A stretch of DNA of 9,887 nt, from contig JASHTN010000029.1 in assembly GCA_030040525.1 (NCBI GenBank), forward strand, positions 1 through 9,887, given 5' to 3'. Of the stretch, positions 1 to 6,347 are shown one piece after another; within the stretch, counting starts at the first letter, position 1, and every line of letters starts with the position of its first letter. This stretch comes from Gammaproteobacteria bacterium (GTDB taxonomy: Bacteria; Pseudomonadota; Gammaproteobacteria; Steroidobacterales; Steroidobacteraceae). A program made the translations under genes and the position numbers. The notes under the pieces are model-generated. The model was not told the origin of the DNA and ran no database searches. It worked only from the letters and a program-made list of their open reading frames with translations.

Positions 1-1479
1 GTACCGCACCGCGTAGATGAGGTAATCCGCGCCGTCCGTCTCGATGAAGCTGCGCGCCGCCATGGCCGCCAGGTGAGTCGGGTCGGTGTGATAAGGATCG
101 GCCGGCGAATCGAGCACCGGCAGCGCCAGATACTGCGCGGGCGACAGCTCGATCCAGTTGCGGCGCGTGTCGAGGCGTGAAGTGTCCAGCGTCCACACCT
201 GGTGCAGGAACACCAGATCGGGGCGAAATGCGGCGAGCGCGCGCTCGCGCGGGGTGCCAAGCGCGATCTCAGGGGAATCGAGACCGACGAGATCGAGCTT
301 CTCGGCATCGAGCCTGAGTCCAAAGCGCCCCGCCTCGGTGAGCGCCACGCGCGCGTGCGGGCCGAGCAGCGGAGCGAGCATCTGGGGGAGGTAGTTGACG
401 TAATCCGGCGCGAGGAGCGGCCGCGCCTCGCGCTCGATCGCCCGCACGCCGAACGCCATCCATGGGAGCAGCGCCAGCGTCAGGATCGCAGTACGCTCAC
501 GGCCCGCGCAAAACCCCAGCGCGACGATGGCGAGCGTGATCGGCGCCTGGAACCGGAAGGACAGATTCTGCATCTGGTTGACGCAGGCCAGCGCTACGAA
601 GAGTAGAACCGGTCCCGCGGACCAGAGCGCCAGGAGGCGCGCCCCGAGGTCGCGCCGTCGCCAGACAATCAGCGCCAGCACTCCGGCGAGCGGAATGAGC
701 GGCCAGCTGTTGCGGATCACGCCCGCGAGCGGCGACAGCGCGTGGCTCTTGACCATCAGCGGCAGCGGTAGCAGGAGTCCGAAATAGCACCAGCGCCAAG
801 CGAAATAGGTGGCGGCCAGCAGCATGGCGATGAGGAAGCAGCGACCGTGGCGCAGCACTGCGCGCCGCTCGAAGAGGCAGACGGCAGCGAAGATGCCCGA
901 TGCGAGGATCACCCCGTCAGGTCGCACCAGTCCGAGCGCGAGCAGAGTAAAGGCGAGTGCGGGATGCTGCCGCCGTACCGCGAAGCAGCAGGCGAGCGCG
1001 AATATCCCGCAATAGAAATGAGTCGAGAATCCGCCGAGCGAGGCGGCCGTGAGATGCGAGAGCAGCAGTGCGGCGGCCAGCAGCGCGTGCGGCGCCACAC
1101 CCTTGAGATCCGCCGTGCGGGAGATCGCGTAGAAGCTGAGCGCGACGCCGACCGCGTTCAACAGTGCCGCCGCAGCTCCGACATCGAGCCTGAGGAGCTC
1201 GAGACCGGCAAGCAGCACCATCCACAGAAAATCGGTGGCGCCCTCGGCAGGTCCGTGCACGTGGTCCCACACGATCCCATGCCCGGCCGCCAGGTTCGTG
1301 CTGTAGGTGTAGAGAATGTAGGCGTCTTCGTCGAGATGACCGAGCGCCAGCACGCAGAGCAATGCGGCGAGCGCGAGCGCCGCCGCCGCCCCGCCGATGA
1401 GCAGCCCCGTGCGGCTGAGCCGTGCAGCGGCGTCATCGGCGCGCGTCGGGGCGCCGGCAGCGGCTGCGGGGAAGCTCAA
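1..1479 (-). CDS. GT-C superfamily membrane glycosyltransferase (AftB-like), 3' end beyond the window
   Basis: The frame is open for 493 codons to base 1 with no stop, so the C-terminus is cut off by the window. The start chosen is TTG (1477-1479), which overlaps the TGA of the upstream dioxygenase gene (TTGA). A GAAGGCGG Shine-Dalgarno-like stretch lies at 1487-1494, and the first in-frame ATG is far inside the conserved region. After a first membrane helix (about residues 25-46) comes an acidic loop LDEDAYILYTY (48-58), then NLAAGHGIVW (61-70) and EGATDFLW (78-85). These match the family pattern 'DDAYI.YRYA.NLA.GHGLVW ... EG.T.FLW' of polyprenyl-phosphate-sugar-dependent GT-C enzymes, including mycobacterial AftB-type arabinosyltransferases. 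LVRPDG (183-188) and several more hydrophobic helices follow. A C-terminal soluble part contains LDLVGLDSPEIAL, similar to the 'DLLGL.D..IA' segment of these proteins. The role is probably periplasmic transfer of a sugar from a lipid carrier. Donor and acceptor cannot be read from the sequence. Confidence 0.85.
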   Translation of the reverse strand, partial: MSFPAAAAGAPTRADDAAARLSRTGLLIGGAAAALALAALLCVLALGHLDEDAYILYTYSTNLAAGHGIVWDHVHGPAEGATDFLWMVLLAGLELLRLDVGAAAALLNAVGVALSFYAISRTADLKGVAPHALLAAALLLSHLTAASLGGFSTHFYCGIFALACCFAVRRQHPALAFTLLALGLVRPDGVILASGIFAAVCLFERRAVLRHGRCFLIAMLLAATYFAWRWCYFGLLLPLPLMVKSHALSPLAGVIRNSWPLIPLAGVLALIVWRRRDLGARLLALWSAGPVLLFVALACVNQMQNLSFRFQAPITLAIVALGFCAGRERTAILTLALLPWMAFGVRAIEREARPLLAPDYVNYLPQMLAPLLGPHARVALTEAGRFGLRLDAEKLDLVGLDSPEIALGTPRERALAAFRPDLVFLHQVWTLDTSRLDTRRNWIELSPAQYLALPVLDSPADPYHTDPTHLAAMAARSFIETDGADYLIYAVRY

Positions 1480-2456
1480 CGCGTGGCCGCCTTCACTGCG
1501 AGCTTCTTGGCCAGATAAAAAGGACCCGGGAAACGCGATTCGACGAACAGCGTCATGCGGTTCTGCAGCCGCTGCTGGTCCTTCGGACAGTGGATCAGAA
1601 TGCCGTTGTGCTCGCTGAGCGCGAGCGGCTTGATGCGGCTCTGCAGCTGCAGGAAGCGGTGCGACCGCGGGATGTAGTGCGCGGTCAGGGATTGCCGCGT
1701 GTTGTTCGTCTCCTTGGTGGCCAGCGACCCGTGGATCGTCTTCGCGTTCCAGAAGAGCACGTCGCCTGCCTGCAGCGCGGGCGCTCGCAGCTCGAGGTGC
1801 CGCTCGCGGATGAGCCTGACGATGAGCTCCTTGTAGCGATCATGGTGGAAGGCGATGTCGAAATCCCCGCCGTTCTTCGCGAGATCGATGCGGTGGCTCC
1901 TGGCGTAGACGTAAAAGCGGCCGGCGCCGGGATGGATGTCCTCGAGTGCAATCCAGGCCGCCACCATGGTCCCAACGCGCTCGCTGTCGAGGTAATAGGT
2001 GTCCTGGTGCGCCCAGGTCGCGGAGTTGCCCTCGAAGTACATCGACTGGACGAGCTTCGGATCCTCGCCGAATGCAGCGCGCAGTGCGCCGACCATGGCG
2101 GGCGCCGTGAAGGCGTCCAGCGCCGCACGCCGCAGTCTCTCAAAGTGGTGCGGATCGAGGTCCTGGAGGTTGAGCAGCGGATTCATGACATGGCCGTGCG
2201 CGTTGAACCGATTGCGCTCGGCGCAGGCGGTCGTCTGACGATAGAGGAAGCCCTGATAGGGCTTGACCTGCTCGGCGAACGCGCGGCGGATCCCGGCACA
2301 GTCGGTCGCGCCCAGCACCCCGCGCAGCACCACGTAGCCCTCCTCCTCGAGGTAGGTGCGCGCGGCTGCATCGAGTGCCGCGAAGTAGGGGCGATCCTCG
2401 TCGGGCGAGGTGGGGATGCTGACGGGCTCGCCCGTCGGTGACGCGATCTCGAACAT
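1476..2456 (-). CDS. Phytanoyl-CoA dioxygenase (PhyH) family Fe(II)/2-oxoglutarate oxygenase
   Basis: The product is a 326-residue soluble protein of normal length for the PhyH family. Family members couple decarboxylation of 2-oxoglutarate to hydroxylation or other oxidation of an organic substrate using Fe(II). The iron-binding facial triad is visible: H150 and D152 in WAHQDTYYL, and the distal H242 in KTIHGS. R254 in TRQSLTAHY is the expected 2-oxoglutarate carboxylate ligand. The N-terminal part holds the family-typical YLEEEGYVVLRGVL (35-48), and HPGAGRFYVYARSH (175-188) matches the turn before the second half of the double-stranded beta helix. Its stop overlaps the TTG start of the GT-C gene, so the two are probably cotranscribed and translationally coupled. 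PhyH proteins occur in secondary-metabolite and polysaccharide clusters. Here the substrate is most likely a sugar or lipid-linked intermediate, but that is inferred from context. The ATG start has no strong Shine-Dalgarno sequence. Confidence 0.88.
   Translation of the reverse strand: MFEIASPTGEPVSIPTSPDEDRPYFAALDAAARTYLEEEGYVVLRGVLGATDCAGIRRAFAEQVKPYQGFLYRQTTACAERNRFNAHGHVMNPLLNLQDLDPHHFERLRRAALDAFTAPAMVGALRAAFGEDPKLVQSMYFEGNSATWAHQDTYYLDSERVGTMVAAWIALEDIHPGAGRFYVYARSHRIDLAKNGGDFDIAFHHDRYKELIVRLIRERHLELRAPALQAGDVLFWNAKTIHGSLATKETNNTRQSLTAHYIPRSHRFLQLQSRIKPLALSEHNGILIHCPKDQQRLQNRMTLFVESRFPGPFYLAKKLAVKAATR
1487..1494 (-). promoter_or_regulatory. Shine-Dalgarno-like site for the TTG start at 1479
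   Basis: Read on the minus strand the bases are GAAGGCGG. Ten bases lie between AAGG and the TTG at 1477-1479. The site lies inside the last codons of the dioxygenase gene and is the main support for the TTG start, along with the stop/start overlap. Confidence 0.4.
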
Positions 2457-2531
2457 GGCGCTGCCGGAGAACTGGCGGGTCTCTTAGAATCCGGCCGGAA
2501 TGTTTACCCTCTGTGACAGGGGCACGCGCGC
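2457..2531. promoter_or_regulatory. 75-bp divergent intergenic region, presumed promoters both ways
   Basis: This gap separates the starts of the minus-strand dioxygenase operon and the plus-strand membrane-protein gene, so it should hold promoters for both. A possible rightward -10 is TAGAAT at 2485-2490, but the matching -35 position is poor. No clear operator or inverted repeat stands out apart from the GC-rich GGCCGG. The assignment rests on gene arrangement rather than on a convincing promoter sequence. Confidence 0.4.
2518..2522 (+). promoter_or_regulatory. Shine-Dalgarno site for the GTG start at 2532
   Basis: AGGGG lies nine bases before the GTG at 2532. An in-frame TGA at 2514-2516 shuts the frame just upstream, so this GTG is the earliest possible start. 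The next in-frame GTG is about 19 codons later and would cut into the first membrane helix. Confidence 0.55.
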
Positions 2532-3845
2532 GTGATCGAGACGGCCTCCGTACGACCGGCCCGTGCTGCAGCACGGTCGAGGCTGGCCGTGGTTGCCTTC
2601 GGTGTCGCCGCTTTGCTCGGCTATGCGTGGCTGGTCACTGGCGGCCGCCGGCTGTTCGACGACCTCGATTTCGGAGGCAGTGACGCGCTGAAGTACCGCG
2701 CTATCGCCGCAGGTCACATTGCCCAGGTGGTTCAGCCGTTCACGGCCCGCGCGGCCTTCGCGATCACCGCCGGACATCTCTCCCGCTGGGGCGGCTTCGA
2801 TCAGCTCTGGGGCTTCGTGCTTCTCGCCTGGGGCTCGCTCATGGTCTTCGCCGCGAGCCTGGATGCCACGCTGCGCCGGCTCAATGTCCGCGGCTGGCAC
2901 TGGCTCGCGATGCTCTTCGCGACACCCTTCATGGCTCGCACCTTCGTCGGCGTCGAGTTGCCGGACGCCTGCGTCGCGGCCGCGACCGCCGCGGTCTTCG
3001 CAGCGCTCCTTTCGGGCCGCTGGGCGCTCGCCGCAATCCTGGCCGGACTTGCGGTCGCGCTGCGCGAGACCGGGGTCATCCTCGTCGCATTCGTGCTGGT
3101 GCTCGTTTGGCGGGCGGGGCGCCGGCAGGCGGTCGCTCTCGGCGTGGCGGCCGCGCTCGGTGGCTGGGCCTGCAGCAGTCATTTCAGTCACGCGGGGCTC
3201 GCCAACGTGCACGACATGCCGCCGCTCATCTACCTGGCGCTCAAGATCCCGGTCAATCTGATGGTGGAGGTCCTCGGCTTCGACTACTGGACCGACTCGT
3301 GGAATTACGTCTGCCATCCGACCTTCGCCGTGATCGCCGTGCCGCACTGGCTGCCCCTCGGCCATGTGCACCGGATCGGCGTCTGTTTTCGGGGCGCCGC
3401 AGCCCCGCTCACTAACCTCTTCATCCTCTGCACGACGTTTGGCGTCCTGCCGGCAATGCTGATCGCGGCACGCGCCGGGTTTCGGGGGCCGGGAACCTCG
3501 CCCGTGCTGAGAGCCACGCTCTGGTACGGGCTTCTCATGTTCATGCTTGGCGTGTCCTCGGGCAGGGCGGTCAACCGGCTTGCGGACTACGGCTGGCCGG
3601 CCTTCCTGATCGCGACTCCGGCGGCCATGCGTCTCGCAGGCCTCGAGCTGCGCTGGCCGCTGCTCATGCTGCAGCCAGTCGTCGCCGCGGTGGGACTGCT
3701 GGCGGAGGACTTCACCGACGCGGCTGTTTCTCCGGCGGCACTCGCCACGAGCGGACTATTGACCCAGCTTGGCGCCTACCTGCTGGCACGTCGTTCGAAC
3801 CTGACCCGAGCAGCTGCGGCGCCGCTTCGCAGCTTCCACCCCTGA
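2532..3845 (+). CDS. Polytopic membrane protein with GT-C-like features, specific family not recognised
   Basis: This 437-residue protein begins with a short basic N-terminus, then a membrane helix at about 18-37, and has around nine or ten hydrophobic segments in total. A loop rich in acidic residues (D43, D44, D46, D51) follows the first helix, leading into SDALKYRAIAAGH (50-62) and PFTAR (69-73). The position of these acidic residues resembles the first catalytic loop of GT-C glycosyltransferases. A LRETG motif (177-181) ends a helix, much as RPDG or RE[ST]G motifs do in such enzymes. GRAVNRLADYGWPAF (344-358) near the C-terminal end also resembles conserved segments in membrane proteins of polysaccharide clusters. 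It is a single-gene plus-strand unit between two minus-strand genes. I infer an inner-membrane protein of glycan assembly, perhaps a glycosyltransferase. A polymerase-like or other transport role is not excluded, and no precise function is claimed. Confidence 0.8.
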   Translation: MIETASVRPARAAARSRLAVVAFGVAALLGYAWLVTGGRRLFDDLDFGGSDALKYRAIAAGHIAQVVQPFTARAAFAITAGHLSRWGGFDQLWGFVLLAWGSLMVFAASLDATLRRLNVRGWHWLAMLFATPFMARTFVGVELPDACVAAATAAVFAALLSGRWALAAILAGLAVALRETGVILVAFVLVLVWRAGRRQAVALGVAAALGGWACSSHFSHAGLANVHDMPPLIYLALKIPVNLMVEVLGFDYWTDSWNYVCHPTFAVIAVPHWLPLGHVHRIGVCFRGAAAPLTNLFILCTTFGVLPAMLIAARAGFRGPGTSPVLRATLWYGLLMFMLGVSSGRAVNRLADYGWPAFLIATPAAMRLAGLELRWPLLMLQPVVAAVGLLAEDFTDAAVSPAALATSGLLTQLGAYLLARRSNLTRAAAAPLRSFHP

Positions 3846-3852
3846 CGGAACG

Positions 3853-3862
3853 CGCGGCCGCG
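3853..3862. repeat. 10-bp perfect palindrome in the 18-bp convergent gap
   Basis: CGCGGCCGCG lies between the TGA at 3843-3845 and the minus-strand TAA at 3864-3866. It is a perfect palindrome with no loop and no convincing T-run: GGTTATTT follows on the plus strand, mostly inside the next gene. It could contribute to termination for the two converging genes, but in GC-rich DNA it may be chance. Confidence 0.3.
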
Positions 3863-3863
3863 G

Positions 3864-4487
3864 TTATTTCCGGCACTCCAGCGCCAGGCAGCCGTCGAAG
3901 CGCTCCGGATCCTCCACCGCCGCGAAGTGCGTGTCCTGCGCATCGCCGAAGGCGGCGCGCCGCACAGCCGTAAACCCGTGCTCGCGGAGCTCCGCAGTCA
4001 GGCCCTTCTCATCCCACATCCACAGATGCGCACTGTTGCCGAGCCATTGCTGCGCGAGGCCGCCGAGGCCCCGCGCCCGCTGCGGCCTGCCCAGGCAGCT
4101 CGCCTCCATGAAGCGCGACGCTGCGGAGCTGCTCGGATCGGCCAGATAGTCGCGCGCCAGCTTCTCCAGGTCCGGGACCACCAGTCGGAATACTCCCCCC
4201 GGAGCCAGATAACCGAAGGTATGGCCCAGGGCGACACGAAAGTCCTCGAGCGCCAGGTGCTCGAGCACGTGCGAGCAGTAGATGCCGGCGCACGACTGAG
4301 GCGCCACCGGCAGCCCCGCGACCACGTCGCCGTAGCGCACGTTGTCCGGAAACCGTCGGGCGTTACGCGTATAGAGCCGTCCGAGCAGCGGCACGCGCTC
4401 GAATCTCAGAGTCGGACTGCAGTCAAAGTTTAGCCACGTCGGCGGGGCACACCAGCCGCAGCCGTACTGGACATATTGGTCATTCAT
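3864..4487 (-). CDS. Class I SAM-dependent methyltransferase
   Basis: This is a 207-residue soluble protein. The SAM-binding motif I is YGCG (8-11), right after the N-terminus, followed by WLNFDCSPTLRFERVPLLG (18-36). That is the 'GCG..P.GW.N.D..P' pattern of short methyltransferases common in polysaccharide loci. SHVLEHL (72-78) is the Methyltransf_11-type post-motif. LAPGGVFRLVVPDLEKLAR (94-112) is the usual strand 5 region, and GNSAHLWMWDEKGLTAELREHGF (150-172) is the typical C-terminal part of this subfamily. The presumed reaction is methyl transfer from S-adenosylmethionine to a sugar hydroxyl or a biosynthetic intermediate, with substrate unknown. No upstream ATG or GTG gives a better start. 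The ATG at 4487 lacks a strong Shine-Dalgarno sequence. The gene stands alone on its strand and diverges from the GT2 operon. Confidence 0.85.
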   Translation of the reverse strand: MNDQYVQYGCGWCAPPTWLNFDCSPTLRFERVPLLGRLYTRNARRFPDNVRYGDVVAGLPVAPQSCAGIYCSHVLEHLALEDFRVALGHTFGYLAPGGVFRLVVPDLEKLARDYLADPSSSAASRFMEASCLGRPQRARGLGGLAQQWLGNSAHLWMWDEKGLTAELREHGFTAVRRAAFGDAQDTHFAAVEDPERFDGCLALECRK

Positions 4488-4635
4488 GGTGCAGCAAGGC
4501 GCAACAGGATCCGATCGTAACGTGTATTTTGCGTGACGGCGCCCGTGGCCGGGAGCCTCCGGGACCTCCCGTCACATCACAGTCATACGGGCATGCTCAG
4601 GTAAGTGGTTTTTCGGGGGTGCATCCGGCCAGGTC
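4488..4635. promoter_or_regulatory. 148-bp divergent intergenic region
   Basis: This region lies between the start of the methyltransferase gene (minus) and the GT2 operon (plus), and is less GC-rich than the genes. A candidate rightward -10 is TATTTT at 4525-4530, but there is no good -35 (near 4502-4507 the bases are CAACAG). If used, transcription would start just at the left arm of the inverted repeat at 4533-4575. I saw no GGCGGTAG ops/JUMPstart element of the kind found upstream of RfaH-controlled polysaccharide operons. The GT2 start at 4636 has only AGG at 4631-4633, too close to be a good ribosome site, and GGGGG at 4615-4619, somewhat far away. Confidence 0.45.
4533..4575 (+). repeat. 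Inverted repeat that can form a hairpin in the operon leader
   Basis: The left arm GTGACGG (4533-4539) is the exact reverse complement of the right arm CCGTCAC (4569-4575). The 29 bases between them contain a competing inner pair, GGGAG and CTCCC, where CTCCC overlaps the right arm. It could be an operator, a leader hairpin or part of an attenuator. No U-run follows directly, so a simple terminator is unlikely. Confidence 0.4.
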
Positions 4636-5538
4636 ATGTTCGGATCAGATGACATTGCGGAATTTGCCCGGAGGCGCCGTGCAGCACCCATCGAGCATTC
4701 CGAGTCAACGGCGTTACCGCGCTTCTCGGTGGTCATGCCCTCCTACCGCCATGCGTCCTTCATCCGGCGCAGCATCCTTTCCGTGCTCAATCAGAACCTG
4801 CCGGGCACGGAGCTGATCGTGATCGACGGCGGCTCGACCGACGGCACGGCCGGTATTCTCGAGGAATACCGTCACGACCTCGCCTACTGCGTGAGCGAGC
4901 CGGACCGCGGGCAGAGTGATGCGCTCAACAAAGGTTTTCGCCACGTAACCGGCGACATAGTCGGCTGGCTGAACAGCGACGACCTGTATCTGCCCGGTGC
5001 CTTCCGACACGCCGCGGAGCTGTTCCACAGACATCCCGAAGTGCAGGTCGTATACGGGGACTGGTACACGATCGACGTGCATGACCGTATCCGCGAGCGC
5101 TTCCTCAGCCTCTCGCCCTCGCGGCGCCAGCTGATCACCGAGGGGTTCTTCTGCAATGCGCAGGCGATGTTCTGGCGGCGGTCGCTGCACGAGAAGCTGG
5201 GCGAGTTCGACCTGCGGCTGCACTACACCATGGACTACGACCTCATGCTGCGCATGTGCACGATCCTGCCCGCGCGTGCCCTGCGGCGCACGCCGCGGCC
5301 GCTCGGCTGCTTTCGCGTGTACGCCGGTCAGAAGACGGGAGCGAACGAAGCCAAGGTGGCCGCGGAGCATCGGCTCATCGCCGAGCGCTGCGGCACGACC
5401 TGGAAGTACCGGGGCGGCGGGCGGCTGATGCGACAGTTGTTCCGCGGCAAGCGCATCGCCGAGCACCTGTATCGCGGACGCGGCGATTACCTGTGGTCAC
5501 GAGTCGCAGCCCGAGTGCAGTCGAGACGATCGTCGTGA
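4636..5538 (+). CDS. Family 2 glycosyltransferase
   Basis: This 300-residue cytoplasmic GT-A-fold enzyme should transfer a nucleotide-activated sugar to a growing lipid-linked glycan. The core begins at FSVVMPSYRHASFIRRSI (30-47). It continues with IDGGSTDGT (63-71), the nucleotide-binding turn, then EPDRGQSDALNKGF (88-101) and the metal-binding DXD-type motif NSDD (113-116). MDYDLMLRM (199-207) is the helix that usually carries the catalytic-base region. PLGCFRVYAGQKT (222-234) matches the 'PL..FR.H...KT' ending of this subgroup. A basic C-terminal tail may associate with the membrane. It is the first gene of a three-gene operon, and its TGA (5536-5538) overlaps the GTG start of the FkbM gene. 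No other ATG or GTG lies between this start and the core domain, and none nearby upstream is in frame. The sugar donor cannot be inferred. Confidence 0.92.
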   Translation: MFGSDDIAEFARRRRAAPIEHSESTALPRFSVVMPSYRHASFIRRSILSVLNQNLPGTELIVIDGGSTDGTAGILEEYRHDLAYCVSEPDRGQSDALNKGFRHVTGDIVGWLNSDDLYLPGAFRHAAELFHRHPEVQVVYGDWYTIDVHDRIRERFLSLSPSRRQLITEGFFCNAQAMFWRRSLHEKLGEFDLRLHYTMDYDLMLRMCTILPARALRRTPRPLGCFRVYAGQKTGANEAKVAAEHRLIAERCGTTWKYRGGGRLMRQLFRGKRIAEHLYRGRGDYLWSRVAARVQSRRSS

Positions 5539-6347
5539 ACGGGCTCTGGCAGCGCCTCGCGCGAGGCGCCGGTCGGCGCGTGGTCCTCCGGGCGGCCGGC
5601 AGTCACTGGCTTCAGCAGCGCGCCTGGGAGCTCATTACCGGGCGCGCGGCATTTATGCCCGGGAGCGCATCGGATTTCCTGGCCTACTGCGCGGCGAACG
5701 CCGCCAGCTCTCACGCTCAGCTGTGCCAGGATCTGTGGGTACTGTGGGAGACCGGCGGCAAGCGCAACGGCTACTTCGTCGAGTTTGGGGCTACCAACGG
5801 CGTGAGCCTGAGCAACACCTGCCTGCTCGAGAAGTCCTATGGCTGGCAGGGGATCCTCGCCGAGCCGTTCAGTGTCTGGCACGCGGACCTCGGCAGAAAC
5901 CGCGGCGCCCGCATCGACCACCGCTGCGTATGGAAATTGAGCGGCGAGCAGCTCGAGTTCACGGCCACTCCCGAATTGCCCGAGTACGCGGGTCTCAGCG
6001 CGCGAGCGTACGACGACCTGCATGCCTCGGCGCGCTCGCGAAACGGCAGTCGCGTGCTCGTGCAGACCGTCTCGTTGAATGATCTGCTGCGCGAGCACGG
6101 AGCGCCTGCCGGCATCGACTATCTGTCCATCGACACCGAGGGAAGCGAGCTCGACATCCTCGAGGCCTTCGATTTCGCCGCCTGGCAGGTCGACCTGATC
6201 TCGGTCGAGCACGCCTTCAACACCGCCAAGCGCCGCGCACTGAATACGCTCCTCGAGCAGCGCGGCTTCGCGCGTCGCTTCGAGAGCTTCTCGCGCTGGG
6301 ACGACTGGTACGTCAACCGGCGACTTGCGGGGCGGCGGGACCAGTGA
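5535..6347 (+). CDS. FkbM family methyltransferase (first of two)
   Basis: This 270-residue SAM-dependent methyltransferase belongs to the FkbM family (Methyltransf_21), whose members O-methylate sugars or polyketide moieties. The start chosen is GTG 5535-5537, overlapping the GT2 stop as GTGA; the longer upstream frame is antigenic noise inside the GT2 gene. Motif I is FVEFGATNGVSLSNT (81-95), where the family more often has FVEIGANDGV.LSNT. LLEKSYGWQGILAEP (97-111) carries the conserved acidic residue of motif II. LSIDTEGSELDIL (197-209), LISVEHAF (221-228) and WDDWYV (255-260) are all characteristic of this subgroup. About 60 residues precede the domain. Its TGA overlaps the GTG of the next membrane-protein gene. 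The likely substrate is a sugar of the glycan made by this operon, which is an inference from context. Confidence 0.88.
   Translation: MNGLWQRLARGAGRRVVLRAAGSHWLQQRAWELITGRAAFMPGSASDFLAYCAANAASSHAQLCQDLWVLWETGGKRNGYFVEFGATNGVSLSNTCLLEKSYGWQGILAEPFSVWHADLGRNRGARIDHRCVWKLSGEQLEFTATPELPEYAGLSARAYDDLHASARSRNGSRVLVQTVSLNDLLREHGAPAGIDYLSIDTEGSELDILEAFDFAAWQVDLISVEHAFNTAKRRALNTLLEQRGFARRFESFSRWDDWYVNRRLAGRRDQ

Noticed and set aside
847..1518. Plus-strand open frame of 223 codons opposite the GT-C gene
   Set aside because: The product is rich in Arg, Glu and Gln with no domain. The minus strand carries the clear AYILYTY/RPDG membrane enzyme.
1422..2441. Long plus-strand open frame (339 codons) opposite the PhyH gene
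   Set aside because: It is antisense to a gene with intact catalytic motifs. Its product is a charged, low-complexity mix with no recognisable domain, as expected of shadow frames in GC-rich DNA.
2484..3371. Minus-strand open frame of 295 codons opposite the membrane protein gene
   Set aside because: It would encode a highly charged product with no domain. The plus frame has membrane helices, a supported GTG start and a Shine-Dalgarno sequence.
4488..4635. JUMPstart/ops element or a small RNA gene in the divergent gap
   Set aside because: No GGCGGTAG core is present. The inverted repeat is not followed by a U-run, so there is no support for an independent RNA gene.
5256..5534. Upstream extension of the first FkbM gene inside the GT2 gene
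   Set aside because: It is out-of-frame GT2 coding sequence giving an Arg/Ala-rich product. The GTG at 5535 overlapping the GT2 stop is the better start.
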